The translations under genes and the position numbers were made by a program. From positions 1-24,414 of the forward strand of contig CAJUES010000051.1 of NCBI GenBank assembly GCA_910585765.1: a stretch of DNA of 24,414 nt, in the 5' to 3' direction. The notes beneath the pieces are model-generated. The model was not told the origin of the DNA and did not search any database. It was given only the letters and a program-made list of their open reading frames with translations. Shown here in pieces: positions 7,621 to 16,493 of the stretch (position 1 is the stretch's first letter; the number at the start of each line of letters is the position of its first letter). The stretch comes from an uncultured Lachnospiraceae bacterium. Lineage in GTDB: Bacteria; Bacillota; Clostridia; Lachnospirales; Lachnospiraceae.

Positions 7621-10059
7621 ATGCAGAGATGGAAACTGGGAATTGACGGGTATGTGATGCAGTACATGATCGCAGGACCTGTGACATGGGAGTACGCTTC
7701 CGATACCAGGGCTGCAGAGCAGCTTGCCCTGGAGGCGAAGCTGCGGGCGGAGATCGTCACGCCGAAGGCAAAAGAGATAAAACCCCGGATCCGGATGGGG
7801 GACAGGGAAGAGCACGGCGCGCCGTGGACGGTCTATGCAGCCTGCGGCAACTGCTTTATTGATGTGTCTTTCTTCTACTCGACTTTGCAGAAGATCCGTC
7901 TGGCTGCGGCGACGGTACTGCACACCTCGGGGGAGGAGCGGGTTGCCGTCAGGATATGGACATATATGGCGGTGGGCATCTATCTGAACGGAGTGCTTGT
8001 GGGCGAGGTGAAAAGACCGGTATACAAGCCTGTCCAGTATCTGGATGTGGAGCTGTACCTGAAAGAGGGAAACAATCTTTTGTATTTTGACTGTGAAAAC
8101 CTGGGAGTGCGGGACACCAGGAATATGCTGGCAGTACAGGTCAGGGAGAATCCGGAAGCAGTCGAAGTCGCCCTGCCCGACGAGGAATTTCAGGATCGTG
8201 TCTATGAGGAGGTGGGATTTCTCTCAAACCTGCGGCTCAAGGACGGAAAGGTGCTGTTTTCCGGACGGGTGCCCGGAGGATTCTCGTATTGCAGCCACAG
8301 GGTCAGTCCGGACTATGAGGTGATGTGTGAGGAGCCTGTGTGGCAGCAGGCAGGAGAGGGAGACATGATCGAGATCCCGGATGAGATCTCGCGCGTGACG
8401 ATGCGCGTCGAGGGAGAGGGATATGAGCTGTCAAGGACGCTGGAATTTGCCGGGCGCTGCAGACCTGTTTACAGAGACCAGGCGCTGTCCCGGGAAGCAA
8501 ATTTCAGGGCAGTCATGGAGCGGATCGCCTCTGTGGGCAGCCTGAACCGCGGCAAATTTGGCTTTGCCATATCGAATATCCTGGCAAGAAAATATCTGGG
8601 AAGGGAGTGCGCCGAGGACAGAGACAGACTTCTGGGAGATCTGGAGCTGATCCACAGGCGGGTGGACTGTTCGGACTTCCTGCTCTGCGGGCTGCTCCGC
8701 TATATGCACCACTATGAGCTGGATCAGGAGCTGGCAGAGCGGGTGCGGGAGGTCCTGCTGGATTACCGCTACTGGATGGATATGGATGGGGCGGATGCCA
8801 TGTGCTTCTGGAGCGAGAACCATGCGCTGATGTTCTATGCCTCAGCCATGGATGCGGGCAGTCTTTACCCGGAGGATTATTTTCCGAGAGCCGGCATGAA
8901 AGGGCGGGAACTTTCCCTCTATGGGAAACGGAAAGTGCTGGAATGGCTGGCGGATGTCGAGAGCAGGGGTTTTGAGGAATTTCTGAGCACGGTGTATATG
9001 TGTGTAACGCTCGCGGCGCTGTTGAATGTGGTGGATTTTGCGGAAGCGGATATTTCCCGCAGGGCAAGGGCACTGACGGATCGACTGGTACGGGAATTGT
9101 GCCTGCAGACTTTTCATGGCAGTGTCATCACGCCGATGGGACGGGTGTACGGGGAAGTGCTCCGTCCCTTTGACCAGGGGGCGCAGTCCGTCATCCATCT
9201 CCTGGATCCCAGGACGCCGGATGTCTACGGGGAAGGGTGGCTGGCATTTCTGACAAACAGCACCTATCGCTTTCCGGACGGGCTGACGGAGCTGATGGAG
9301 AAGGATGCGGAATGTACCTACACATCGGGAAATGCCCTGATCGCGCTGGAGAAAAACAGGGATTACTGTCTGACCTCCGTGCAGTCGCCGCGCGAGGATG
9401 GCTTTGAGCGGTGGCCGAATATCCGGGAAAAGGAGGGAGGCGACAGGGCGTCCCATGCCTACACGCGCTCTTTGAATGAGTGCTTTCACGGTACCACTTA
9501 CTTTCAGCCGGGGGTGTACGGATATCAGCAGCATATGTGGTATGGGGCCCTGTCACCGGAGGCGGTGGTGTTTGTGAACCATCCGGGGACTTACGCGGAG
9601 CACTCCGGCATGAGGCCGGGATACTGGTATGGCAATGGGGTGATGCCGGCTCTGAAACAGGTTCATGGTATGCTGGGGGCAGTGTATGACATTCCGGACA
9701 GCCATCCGATCCGGTTCACACATGTATACTGCCCGGTCGACCGGTTTGACGAGTATATAGCGGATCCCCACTGGCTGATATTGAGAAAGGATCAGGGATA
9801 TCTGGCGCTGTGGAGCAGCGGGGAGCTGCAGCCTTACAGCGATGTGATCTTTGACTGTGAGTTTCGTGTGTATGAGAGCAGCGCTGCCTATCTGTGTGTC
9901 TGCAGAGGAGGACAGGACTATGACAGCCTGGCAGATTTTGCAGCAGATGTCAGGGATTTGTGCCCGGTGTATGACCGTGAGCGGAAAAGGCTCTCCGCGG
10001 GGAGCGACTATGCGCTTGTGTACCGCGCCGGGGAGGACAGGACGCAGTATGTGGATTAG
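7621..10059 (+). CDS. Uncharacterised probable carbohydrate-active protein (beta-sandwich plus (alpha/alpha)6-like domain)
   Basis: An 812-residue protein without signal peptide, so probably cytoplasmic. ATG 7621 is preferred over 7609 because GAGGA at 7611-7615 is well spaced only for it. Residues about 1-190 look like a galactose-binding beta-sandwich with aromatic strands (YMAVGIYLNGVLVGEV, YLKEGNNLLYFDCEN), as found in GH2- or GH78-type enzymes. Residues about 290-620 are rich in helices and carry CFWSENHALMFYASAM (W397, E399, N400, H401) and GFEEFLSTVY, in the style of six-hairpin toroid enzymes. Residues about 640-810 resemble an all-beta C-terminal domain with aromatic strands. I recognise no named family. 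In an operon with GH28 and GH38 genes it is probably a glycosidase or lyase acting on an imported oligosaccharide; the activity is unknown. E399 and H401 are candidate active-site residues by inference only. Confidence 0.7.
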   Translation: MQRWKLGIDGYVMQYMIAGPVTWEYASDTRAAEQLALEAKLRAEIVTPKAKEIKPRIRMGDREEHGAPWTVYAACGNCFIDVSFFYSTLQKIRLAAATVLHTSGEERVAVRIWTYMAVGIYLNGVLVGEVKRPVYKPVQYLDVELYLKEGNNLLYFDCENLGVRDTRNMLAVQVRENPEAVEVALPDEEFQDRVYEEVGFLSNLRLKDGKVLFSGRVPGGFSYCSHRVSPDYEVMCEEPVWQQAGEGDMIEIPDEISRVTMRVEGEGYELSRTLEFAGRCRPVYRDQALSREANFRAVMERIASVGSLNRGKFGFAISNILARKYLGRECAEDRDRLLGDLELIHRRVDCSDFLLCGLLRYMHHYELDQELAERVREVLLDYRYWMDMDGADAMCFWSENHALMFYASAMDAGSLYPEDYFPRAGMKGRELSLYGKRKVLEWLADVESRGFEEFLSTVYMCVTLAALLNVVDFAEADISRRARALTDRLVRELCLQTFHGSVITPMGRVYGEVLRPFDQGAQSVIHLLDPRTPDVYGEGWLAFLTNSTYRFPDGLTELMEKDAECTYTSGNALIALEKNRDYCLTSVQSPREDGFERWPNIREKEGGDRASHAYTRSLNECFHGTTYFQPGVYGYQQHMWYGALSPEAVVFVNHPGTYAEHSGMRPGYWYGNGVMPALKQVHGMLGAVYDIPDSHPIRFTHVYCPVDRFDEYIADPHWLILRKDQGYLALWSSGELQPYSDVIFDCEFRVYESSAAYLCVCRGGQDYDSLADFAADVRDLCPVYDRERKRLSAGSDYALVYRAGEDRTQYVD

Positions 10060-10093
10060 GAACTGTTTAGAATGTTGAAGGATGGAGGAGAAT

Positions 10094-12007
10094 ATGGTCT
10101 TGACAAGAAAAAAGGAGATCGCGGCGATCAGTACGCCCCTGGTTTTTCCCGGATCAGATAACAGCGTGTGGCAGAGCCTTTCCGCCTTTTGTTATGAAGG
10201 CATGCACTATCTGACTGTAGCGGGTCCGGATGGCAGGAGGGTCAGCACAAGCAGGGATCTGAGGCGCTGGCAGGAATTGAGGCCGCTCTCGGAGGAGGAG
10301 CTGTCCGGGCTTGATAGCGCGAAAGGGGAACAGATATCGCCAGTATGTTCGATCGTATGGGATGAAGAGCTGGATCTGTATGTAAAATATGAGCTGGAGG
10401 CGCCTGGCGGACGGATCTGTCTGGCGGTCAGCCGTGACCGGAAACACTGGCAGAACTTTGAGCGGGATCGGGCGACAGCGCCGGAACGGGGCGTTGTGTA
10501 TGACGGAGATTATTACAGGGCGCTGCCCTTTGGGGAATATATTTATCAGGAGAACCTGCCGTCAGGTGTTCCTGTGTTTGATATACGGGACTACGGGGCT
10601 GTCGCGGACGGAGCGACCTTATGCACGGAGTCTTTTATGGCGGCCGCGGAGGCGGCGAGGGATGCGGGGGGCGGCATCGTGCTGGTCACAGGGGGACATT
10701 ACTGTGTGGGGTCTGTCCGGGTCTATGACAATACGACATTGTGGATTTCCATGGATTCTGCGCTGTGTGCATCCAAAAACCTCTCCAATTATGACGATGC
10801 GCTCCTGACCTGCATGGATGCCCGAAACGTGAGCATCCGGGGAGGCGGGAAGATCATCGGAAACGGTGAGTATTTTGCTTATCTGCCTCTGAAGCGGCCA
10901 TTGCTTGAGCCGCTTGAAAAGACCAAGCTGCCGCCCAGGCTGTTTGATCCGATGGGGTATCCGGTTGATACGATCCGCTATGCGTACCGCTCCAGGATCC
11001 GCTATGCGGAGGATAAGTATGCGGAGGGGTTGCGCCCGATCGAGCGGCCTATGTACACGGTTTGGATCTGCGGCTGCGAGGAGGTGACGGTCGAGAACAT
11101 CGTCATTGAGGGCGCGCTGGACTGGACGCTGGTGCTGGACTGTAGCCGGAAGGTGCAGATCCGGGATCTGGTGATCAACGGAAACCGCCATGTGGCAAAC
11201 ACGGACGGCATCGATATCATGGGGTGCAGTCATGTCGGGATCGGGCACTGCTTTATTTCCTGTGCGGATGACGGGATCTGCATCAAGTCCCCCAGAAGGC
11301 GGGAGCATGACGGGATCGATATAAAGGGCTGTCAGACGAAAATGAGGGGGACGAGGGATATCAGGATCAGCGACTGCACGGTGGTGTCCGTGATGAACGC
11401 CTTCAAAATAGGAACGGAGACATACTTTGACATCGAGGATGTCACGCTGGAGCGCTGCAGGTTCATGATGCCCGATATTTTCCCGGGAACGGTGTCCGGG
11501 ATCTCGATAGAATCCGCGGACGGAAGCCATGTGCGGAATATAGAGATCCGCGATGTCGAGATGGATCGGGTGTGCTGTCCGCTGTTCATCTGCCTGAATA
11601 AGAGAAACAAATATGGTTCCGGCGATGACAGGGAGCACAGGACGCACGGTGCGATCGAGCATGTCACGATCGAGCGGATCAATGCGCAGGAGGTTGAAGT
11701 TCCGGGGATCATCACCGGTTTTCGGGACATGGGAGAAGACAGCATATCCGAAGGCAGGGTGAAGGATATCCACATTCGGGAATTGTGCGCGGTGTACCGG
11801 GACAACCAGGAAGAGCTGCACCCGGAGCAGACAGTGTATGAGAATGTGCGGGATTACCCGGAGAACAATGCTTTTGGGGATGTGCCCGCATACGGACTGT
11901 ACATCCGCCATGGGGACAATGTGACAGTCGAGGACTGCCATATCGTTCCCAGGAGCATGAATCAGAGGGAATGCATCGTGTGGGAAGATTGTTTTCAGGA
12001 AATTTGA
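10094..12007 (+). CDS. Divergent GH28 (polygalacturonase-like) protein with N-terminal propeller-like segment
   Basis: A 637-residue protein. ATG 10094 is chosen because GGAGG lies 5 bases before it; the in-frame ATG 10082 has no spaced ribosome site. Residues about 1-150 show repeated S-x-D-x3-W blades (STSRDLRRWQEL, AVSRDRKHWQNF) as in GH32/GH43-like propellers, though too short for a full one. Residues about 160-620 are a right-handed beta-helix with the pectinase signature FDIRDYGAVADGAT, then NTDGIDI (D371) and CADDGICIKS (D392, D393), which supply the three catalytic aspartates of GH28. The usual GHG and RIK substrate motifs are absent (MNAFKIGTE and SGISIES stand in their places). No signal peptide is visible, so it is probably intracellular and acts on short uronate- or rhamnose-containing oligosaccharides. 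It lies 34 bp after the previous gene and 15 bp before the cupin. Confidence 0.85.
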   Translation: MVLTRKKEIAAISTPLVFPGSDNSVWQSLSAFCYEGMHYLTVAGPDGRRVSTSRDLRRWQELRPLSEEELSGLDSAKGEQISPVCSIVWDEELDLYVKYELEAPGGRICLAVSRDRKHWQNFERDRATAPERGVVYDGDYYRALPFGEYIYQENLPSGVPVFDIRDYGAVADGATLCTESFMAAAEAARDAGGGIVLVTGGHYCVGSVRVYDNTTLWISMDSALCASKNLSNYDDALLTCMDARNVSIRGGGKIIGNGEYFAYLPLKRPLLEPLEKTKLPPRLFDPMGYPVDTIRYAYRSRIRYAEDKYAEGLRPIERPMYTVWICGCEEVTVENIVIEGALDWTLVLDCSRKVQIRDLVINGNRHVANTDGIDIMGCSHVGIGHCFISCADDGICIKSPRRREHDGIDIKGCQTKMRGTRDIRISDCTVVSVMNAFKIGTETYFDIEDVTLERCRFMMPDIFPGTVSGISIESADGSHVRNIEIRDVEMDRVCCPLFICLNKRNKYGSGDDREHRTHGAIEHVTIERINAQEVEVPGIITGFRDMGEDSISEGRVKDIHIRELCAVYRDNQEELHPEQTVYENVRDYPENNAFGDVPAYGLYIRHGDNVTVEDCHIVPRSMNQRECIVWEDCFQEI

Positions 12008-12022
12008 ATAAGGAGGTTTCAT

Positions 12023-12346
12023 ATGTTTGTATACAGCGAAGCGTGCGGTGTTACGGGTTGTGAACCGGGCGTCACCAGGAAAGTGATGGGGTATAACGAT
12101 GCCATGATGATGTGCGAGATCACCTTTGAGACAGGGGCAAAGGGCAATGTGCACAAGCACCCGCATACCCAGGTTACGTATATTGCGGAGGGAAAGTTTG
12201 CGTTTACAATCGGGGAGGAGACAGGCGAGGTCTCGAAAGGGGACTGTGTGCTGATACCGCCGGATACGCTCCACGGAACGGTGTGCCTGGAGGCGGGGAA
12301 GCTGGTGGATGTGTTCTCGCCGAAAAGGGAAGACTTTTTGAATTGA
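12023..12346 (+). CDS. Small cupin, KdgF-like
   Basis: A 107-residue single-domain cupin. AAGGAGG ends 6 bases before the ATG. Motif 1 is NVHKHPHTQVTYIAEGKFAFTIG, which supplies metal-binding histidines and closely follows the HxHPHEQxGYVLxGxFxFTIG pattern of KdgF; motif 2 is GDCVLIPPDTLHGTVCLE, with the second conserved histidine. KdgF converts 4,5-unsaturated uronates from pectin or alginate breakdown to linear ketonised sugars. Position directly after the GH28 gene supports a role in uronate metabolism. Other small cupins (sugar isomerases, regulators) cannot be excluded. Confidence 0.75.
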   Translation: MFVYSEACGVTGCEPGVTRKVMGYNDAMMMCEITFETGAKGNVHKHPHTQVTYIAEGKFAFTIGEETGEVSKGDCVLIPPDTLHGTVCLEAGKLVDVFSPKREDFLN

Positions 12347-12359
12347 AATATGGAAAGGC

Positions 12360-12605
12360 ATGGTTCATTTTATGAAAGAGTATATTTGCAATAAGATCGC
12401 GCCGAGGATCCGGGGAGATGGCGGATGGGTGGAATTTGTTTCTTATGAGGATGGACAGCTTGAGCTGGTCTTCAGGGGGGAGTGCTCGAAATGCATCATT
12501 CTGGACAGGTGTCTTGACTGGATCTGCCAGGAGGTAAAGCGGGACTTGGATGAGGACATCACCATTAAGCCCCTGCGCGTCAAGCCCTTTTTCTGGGATA
12601 ACTAA
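12360..12605 (+). CDS. NifU C-terminal-like CxxC protein
   Basis: An 81-residue protein with the pattern of the NifU C-terminal domain: IRGDGGWVEFVSYEDGQLELVFRG followed by ECSKC (C42, C45), where NifU proteins have GxCxxC for iron-sulfur cluster handling; a third cysteine (C51) follows. The start is uncertain: ATG 12360 has GGAAAGG too close, and ATG 12372 (MKEYICNK) has it rather far. The gap to the mannosidase gene is 12 bp, so it is in the operon. Placing an iron-sulfur scaffold-like protein among glycosidases is unusual; it may have lost cluster function or serve an unidentified metalloenzyme. Confidence 0.7.
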   Translation: MVHFMKEYICNKIAPRIRGDGGWVEFVSYEDGQLELVFRGECSKCIILDRCLDWICQEVKRDLDEDITIKPLRVKPFFWDN

Positions 12606-12617
12606 GGGAGGAAGATT

Positions 12618-15590
12618 ATGGCTTTTGTAGAAGTGGTCAGAAGAAGTATGAGACCGGAGGAGTGGACGGATCTGCGGTATGCGTGGATAAAGAGGAGCCT
12701 GGTCAGCAGACAGCATGAGATCACGGATCTCGAGATCAGGGATGCCGTGCAGACCGGGGAAAACGAATATGAGTATCTGTCGGATTACCGTTCCCTGCGG
12801 AAGGGAGAGATGTATTTCACCCCGGACGGGACGGTTTTTATCAGAGGAACGGCGACGATCCCCGAGGATTTCCGGGGAGGACCGGTCTGGTTTACACTCC
12901 ACACGGCGGCGGAGATGATGGTAAAGATCAACGGCAGGTATGCCGGCGGCATTGACCCGAACAGGGACCGGATCCGGCTCGATCCATGGCTGGAAGAGGG
13001 AAAATGGACGTTTACGATCGAGATCGAAGGGTACAACCGTTCCAAGCCGGATGATGAGAGAAATCCGGATTCGATGCACTTGAGAGGATGCAGGCAGATC
13101 TTTGACGGGGCGTATGTGGCGCTGATAAACGAGGATCTGCAGGATCTGTATTATGACCTGACCCTGCTGCTCGACATTGCGAAATCTTCTCATTTTGACG
13201 AGGATTACCGTCAATTTCTCAACAGAGAGCTGGATCAGGCTCTGAACAGGATCGACTTTGACACTTTTGAGGGAGCAGGGGAAGCCGTACAGTACATAGA
13301 GGAGCATATATACCAGAATCAGGATTTCCACTCGAGCGGCAATGTCGCGCTCGTCGGGCATTCGCATCTGGACATCGCCTATTACTGGAGACGGATCCAT
13401 GTGGTACAGAAAAATGCGAGGACGATACTGATCCAGATGCGCCTGATGGACCAGTCCCCGGAATTCAGATATGCGCACACCCAGCCGTACACCTATGAGC
13501 TGCTGGAGAAGTATTATCCGGAACTCTTCGCGGAATTAAGAGAAAAAATAAAGAAGGGACAGTTTGAGCCCGTGGGCGCCATGTACGTGGAGCCGGACTG
13601 CAATATACCGTGTGCGGAGAGCCTGATCCGCCAGTGTCTGTACGGACAGCACTATTACAGGAAGACCTTTGGCATCACAGTGGACAACGCCTGGCTGCCG
13701 GACGTGTTCGGGAACAGCTGGATCCTTCCACAGATATTGAAGAAATCGGGCGTGGATTATTTTGTCTCCAACAAGATGTCCACCTGGAACGACACGAACA
13801 GGTTCCCACATAACAATTTCCTCTGGAAGGGGATCGACGGAAGCCAGGTGTATGCCTGCGTGCCGCCGACGCACTTCATCACATGGAATATGCCCAGCCA
13901 GATCCAGGAGAACTGGGATGCCTATCAGGACAAGGAGACGGGCGGCCAGACATTGTCCATGTTTGGCTATGGAGACGGCGGAAGCGGTGTCACGGAGGAG
14001 ATGCTGGAGCTGATGAAGCGGTTTGACAAGCTGAGCATCATGCCGAGGACGGAGCATATGCGGGCGGATGAATTTCTCCACCGCAATTTAAAAGACAACA
14101 GACAGCTGGAGACGTGGGACGGGGAGCTCTACCTGGAAATGCACAGGGGGACGTTCACGACCAAGTCCGACCTGAAAGCTGCCAACCGCCGTCTGGAGTT
14201 CAAACTGCGGAATGCGGAACTTCTGTGGACGCTGCGGATGCGGGAAGGAAGGGAGTACCCCAAAGAGGAGTTGAGGGACTGCTGCAAAAAGTTTCTGCTG
14301 AACCAGTTTCATGACATTCTGCCGGGAAGCCATATCAACCCTGTCTATCAGGATGCGATGCAGGACTATGGAGAGCTGGAGAGCCGCCTGGACGCGCTGT
14401 TGGACGAGGGCGGGGAGCGCTTTTTCAACACGCTGAACCAGAGACGGGGGGAAACAGCCTTCATTCCGTGGGCGGAAGGCCCTGTGACAAGGAAGGGTGT
14501 CCGTGGTTACTATACAAATCCGGAGATGGATGCCCTTTCCGGCAAAACGCTCTGCTGGGACGGCGATACCGATCCTTCGTGGCTTCACATGGAAGGACTG
14601 CGCGTGGAAACGCCGGTGTACAGGATCCGTTTTGGCGCAGACGGCTCTATAGAAAGCCTGTTCGACAAGCGGATGGACAGAGAGTGGACCGACGGAAACT
14701 TCAATAAGCTGCATCTGTATCAGGACACGCCGGGCATGTACGATGCGTGGGATATTCTGCCCAATTACAAGGATGTGGAGTACGCCTTTGCTGTGGAGGA
14801 AGGGCTTCACTTTACCTACGGGGACGGGCAGGTGGCGGAGTTCACAGCCCGCCTGAGGACGCCGAAGGAAAAGAGCGCATGGCAGATGATCATCCGTCTG
14901 TTCAGGGACTCCCCTGCGATCGAGGTGGAGCATATCGTGGACTGGGATGAGAAACACCGGATGGTGAAAGCGGAATTTGCCTGCAATGTTCTGTCCAGGG
15001 AGCTGGTGTGCGATACGAGCGCCGGCTATATCAAGCGGGAGAATCACAGGAATACGAGCTGGCAGAAAGCGCGGTTTGAAGTGTGTCATCACAAGTGGTG
15101 CGATTTTGCCGAGAAGAGCGGCGGCATCGCGATCATCAACGAGGGCAAGTACGGTCTGGGCGTGGAGGAGAAGGGCATGTCCCTGAGCCTGATCCGCTCG
15201 AATATCCGCCCTGATATCATGTCTGATATCGGTCATCATGATTTCTGCTATGTGATCCTGCCGCACAGAGGCGATGCAGTGGAAGCCGGGATCAACCGCA
15301 AGGCGTATTCCTATAATGTTCCGCTGGTGAGGACTGCCGTCGAAAGCCCGGATCTTGATTTCGGGCCGCTGTATCTGCAGGCGGCAAAGCTGTCCGAGAA
15401 CGGGAAATACGTGGTGTTCCGTCTGAGTGAACAGGACGGGCAAAGAGGCACTGTGAAACTGCCGCTGAAAGGATATCTGATGAATATGCTGGAGGATGTG
15501 GAAGGGGAGGAAGCGATGGAGCGCATATCCTACAAACCCTTTGAGATCCTGACGGTCGGAGTCCCGGTGGAGGGGTATCTGAGACGATAG
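12618..15590 (+). CDS. Alpha-mannosidase, GH38 family
   Basis: A 990-residue enzyme; GGGAGG lies 7 bases before the ATG. Order: N-terminal beta domain (1-240), catalytic domain starting at GHSHLDIAYYW (zinc ligands H250 and D252), nucleophile D362 in WLPDVFGNSW (also a zinc ligand in the family), the three-helix region ending FLLNQFHDILPGSHI with zinc ligand H565, then C-terminal beta domains to GYLRR. All four GH38 zinc positions are present, so it should be active. GH38 enzymes remove alpha-linked mannose with retention. There is no signal peptide, so it is cytoplasmic and acts on imported oligosaccharide. It is the last gene of the operon; no clear terminator follows. Confidence 0.93.
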   Translation: MAFVEVVRRSMRPEEWTDLRYAWIKRSLVSRQHEITDLEIRDAVQTGENEYEYLSDYRSLRKGEMYFTPDGTVFIRGTATIPEDFRGGPVWFTLHTAAEMMVKINGRYAGGIDPNRDRIRLDPWLEEGKWTFTIEIEGYNRSKPDDERNPDSMHLRGCRQIFDGAYVALINEDLQDLYYDLTLLLDIAKSSHFDEDYRQFLNRELDQALNRIDFDTFEGAGEAVQYIEEHIYQNQDFHSSGNVALVGHSHLDIAYYWRRIHVVQKNARTILIQMRLMDQSPEFRYAHTQPYTYELLEKYYPELFAELREKIKKGQFEPVGAMYVEPDCNIPCAESLIRQCLYGQHYYRKTFGITVDNAWLPDVFGNSWILPQILKKSGVDYFVSNKMSTWNDTNRFPHNNFLWKGIDGSQVYACVPPTHFITWNMPSQIQENWDAYQDKETGGQTLSMFGYGDGGSGVTEEMLELMKRFDKLSIMPRTEHMRADEFLHRNLKDNRQLETWDGELYLEMHRGTFTTKSDLKAANRRLEFKLRNAELLWTLRMREGREYPKEELRDCCKKFLLNQFHDILPGSHINPVYQDAMQDYGELESRLDALLDEGGERFFNTLNQRRGETAFIPWAEGPVTRKGVRGYYTNPEMDALSGKTLCWDGDTDPSWLHMEGLRVETPVYRIRFGADGSIESLFDKRMDREWTDGNFNKLHLYQDTPGMYDAWDILPNYKDVEYAFAVEEGLHFTYGDGQVAEFTARLRTPKEKSAWQMIIRLFRDSPAIEVEHIVDWDEKHRMVKAEFACNVLSRELVCDTSAGYIKRENHRNTSWQKARFEVCHHKWCDFAEKSGGIAIINEGKYGLGVEEKGMSLSLIRSNIRPDIMSDIGHHDFCYVILPHRGDAVEAGINRKAYSYNVPLVRTAVESPDLDFGPLYLQAAKLSENGKYVVFRLSEQDGQRGTVKLPLKGYLMNMLEDVEGEEAMERISYKPFEILTVGVPVEGYLRR

Positions 15591-15804
15591 GAAATGCAAA
15601 AGTATCATAAAACCGGGCAATGGTGACATCGGCCGTGTTCTGGGAGACGTCCCGGATGCGGTCGGCGGCTTCCGCCATGGCGCTGTCGAGCTGCTGCATC
15701 TCCTGCGCGAGGCTTCCATGCTGGCTACCCTGGGCGATCCGCTCGACGGACTGGTGTCTCATCGATGTCCCCTGCAATACCGTTGAGCCGGTCGGGGTTC
15801 TCTA
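15591..15804 (-). pseudogene. Possible coding remnant, coiled-coil, chemotaxis-receptor-like
   Basis: The gap after the mannosidase gene reads on the minus strand as an open, strongly helical peptide from 15801 down to about 15620. It contains RHQSVERIAQGSQHGSLAQ and ADRIRDVSQNTADVT, heptad-rich sequence like the signalling region of methyl-accepting chemotaxis proteins. A stop at 15802-15804 precedes it in frame, there is no start codon with a ribosome site, and past about 15600 the frame only shadows the mannosidase gene. I read it as a broken gene fragment. The family link is weak and a chance open frame is possible. Confidence 0.3.
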
Positions 15805-15813
15805 AAATTTTCA

Positions 15814-15842
15814 TTGTGATCTGTGGGATATTGCTGTATAAT
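15814..15842 (+). promoter_or_regulatory. Sigma-A-type promoter of the SH3b/VanZ pair
   Basis: TTGTGA (15814-15819), a 17-bp spacer and a perfect TATAAT (15837-15842). It lies about 55 bp upstream of the SH3b gene start and is the best promoter match in the window. Confidence 0.65.
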
Positions 15843-15896
15843 ATAATGTGAGATGTATAATGCACATTGTATATATCTATCCAGGGAGGTGTGAGG

Positions 15897-16445
15897 ATGA
15901 ACAATGCGCAAGGATGGGATGAGCAGCAGGACGCGGACAGAAGGCGTAGAGTGTGGATCCTGGTATGTCTGCTGCTGGCGTTGGGATTGGCGTGCGGCAT
16001 CTTCTTTTTGAAAAATACAAAATCTGCAGATGAACATTGGAAAGAAGATATTTTTTCTAATGATGGAACAGACATGATAGATCATATGCTGCTGACAGGC
16101 GAGTATGCAAAACCAGAGGAGAATGAGCTATTTCGGCAGTTTTATGAAAAGACCGGTATAGCCGCAGGGATAGCGGACGGCAGTACGGCGGTTGCACAGG
16201 AAGGGCTTGCGTTTGCGCTGTCCTGTGCAAAGGATGAGGGAGTCATTAATACGGACGCAGTGAGGATGCGATGTGCGGCAGATCTGGACGCGAACGCCAT
16301 GGCTGTTTTAAATGAGGGCTGCGTGGTCAGGATACTTGCAGAGGAGAATGGTTTTTACCAGATAGCGATTGCGATCACAATGCAGGATCGGGATGTGGAT
16401 GTGACGGGGTATGTGAAAAAAGAGTCGGTGCGTCTGCATAAATAA
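15897..16445 (+). CDS. Membrane-anchored SH3b-like protein
   Basis: A 182-residue protein. ATG 15897 (MNNAQGWDEQQ) follows GGGAGG at a 9-base spacing; an earlier in-frame ATG at 15867 has no ribosome site. A charged cytoplasmic tail (DADRRRR) precedes one membrane helix (VWILVCLLLALGLACGIFFL, about residues 19-38). A helical outer region follows, and the C-terminal 60 residues (AVRMRCAADLDANAMAVLNEG, then GFYQIAI and VTGYVKKESVRL) have the pattern of a bacterial SH3 domain, which often binds cell wall. The outer face placement follows from the positive-inside rule. The VanZ-like gene begins 48 bp downstream. Confidence 0.7.
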   Translation: MNNAQGWDEQQDADRRRRVWILVCLLLALGLACGIFFLKNTKSADEHWKEDIFSNDGTDMIDHMLLTGEYAKPEENELFRQFYEKTGIAAGIADGSTAVAQEGLAFALSCAKDEGVINTDAVRMRCAADLDANAMAVLNEGCVVRILAEENGFYQIAIAITMQDRDVDVTGYVKKESVRLHK

Positions 16446-16493
16446 TGGATACAGTATGATCTGCACAAAAGATAACGAAACAGGAGGCGGTTC

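Noticed and set aside
10619..12361. Long open frame on the minus strand opposite the GH28 and cupin genes
   Set aside because: It lies opposite two clear coding genes, has a histidine/arginine/proline-rich composition typical of antisense shadows and shows no domain.
15664..15676. GGCGG-CTT-CCGCC hairpin as terminator of the glycan operon
   Set aside because: The stem is only 5 bp with no T-run and lies within the possible minus-strand gene fragment.
14088..15719. Long open frame on the minus strand opposite the mannosidase
   Set aside because: Shadow of the GH38 gene; low-complexity composition with no motif. Only the part beyond 15600 was kept, as a possible gene fragment in another frame.
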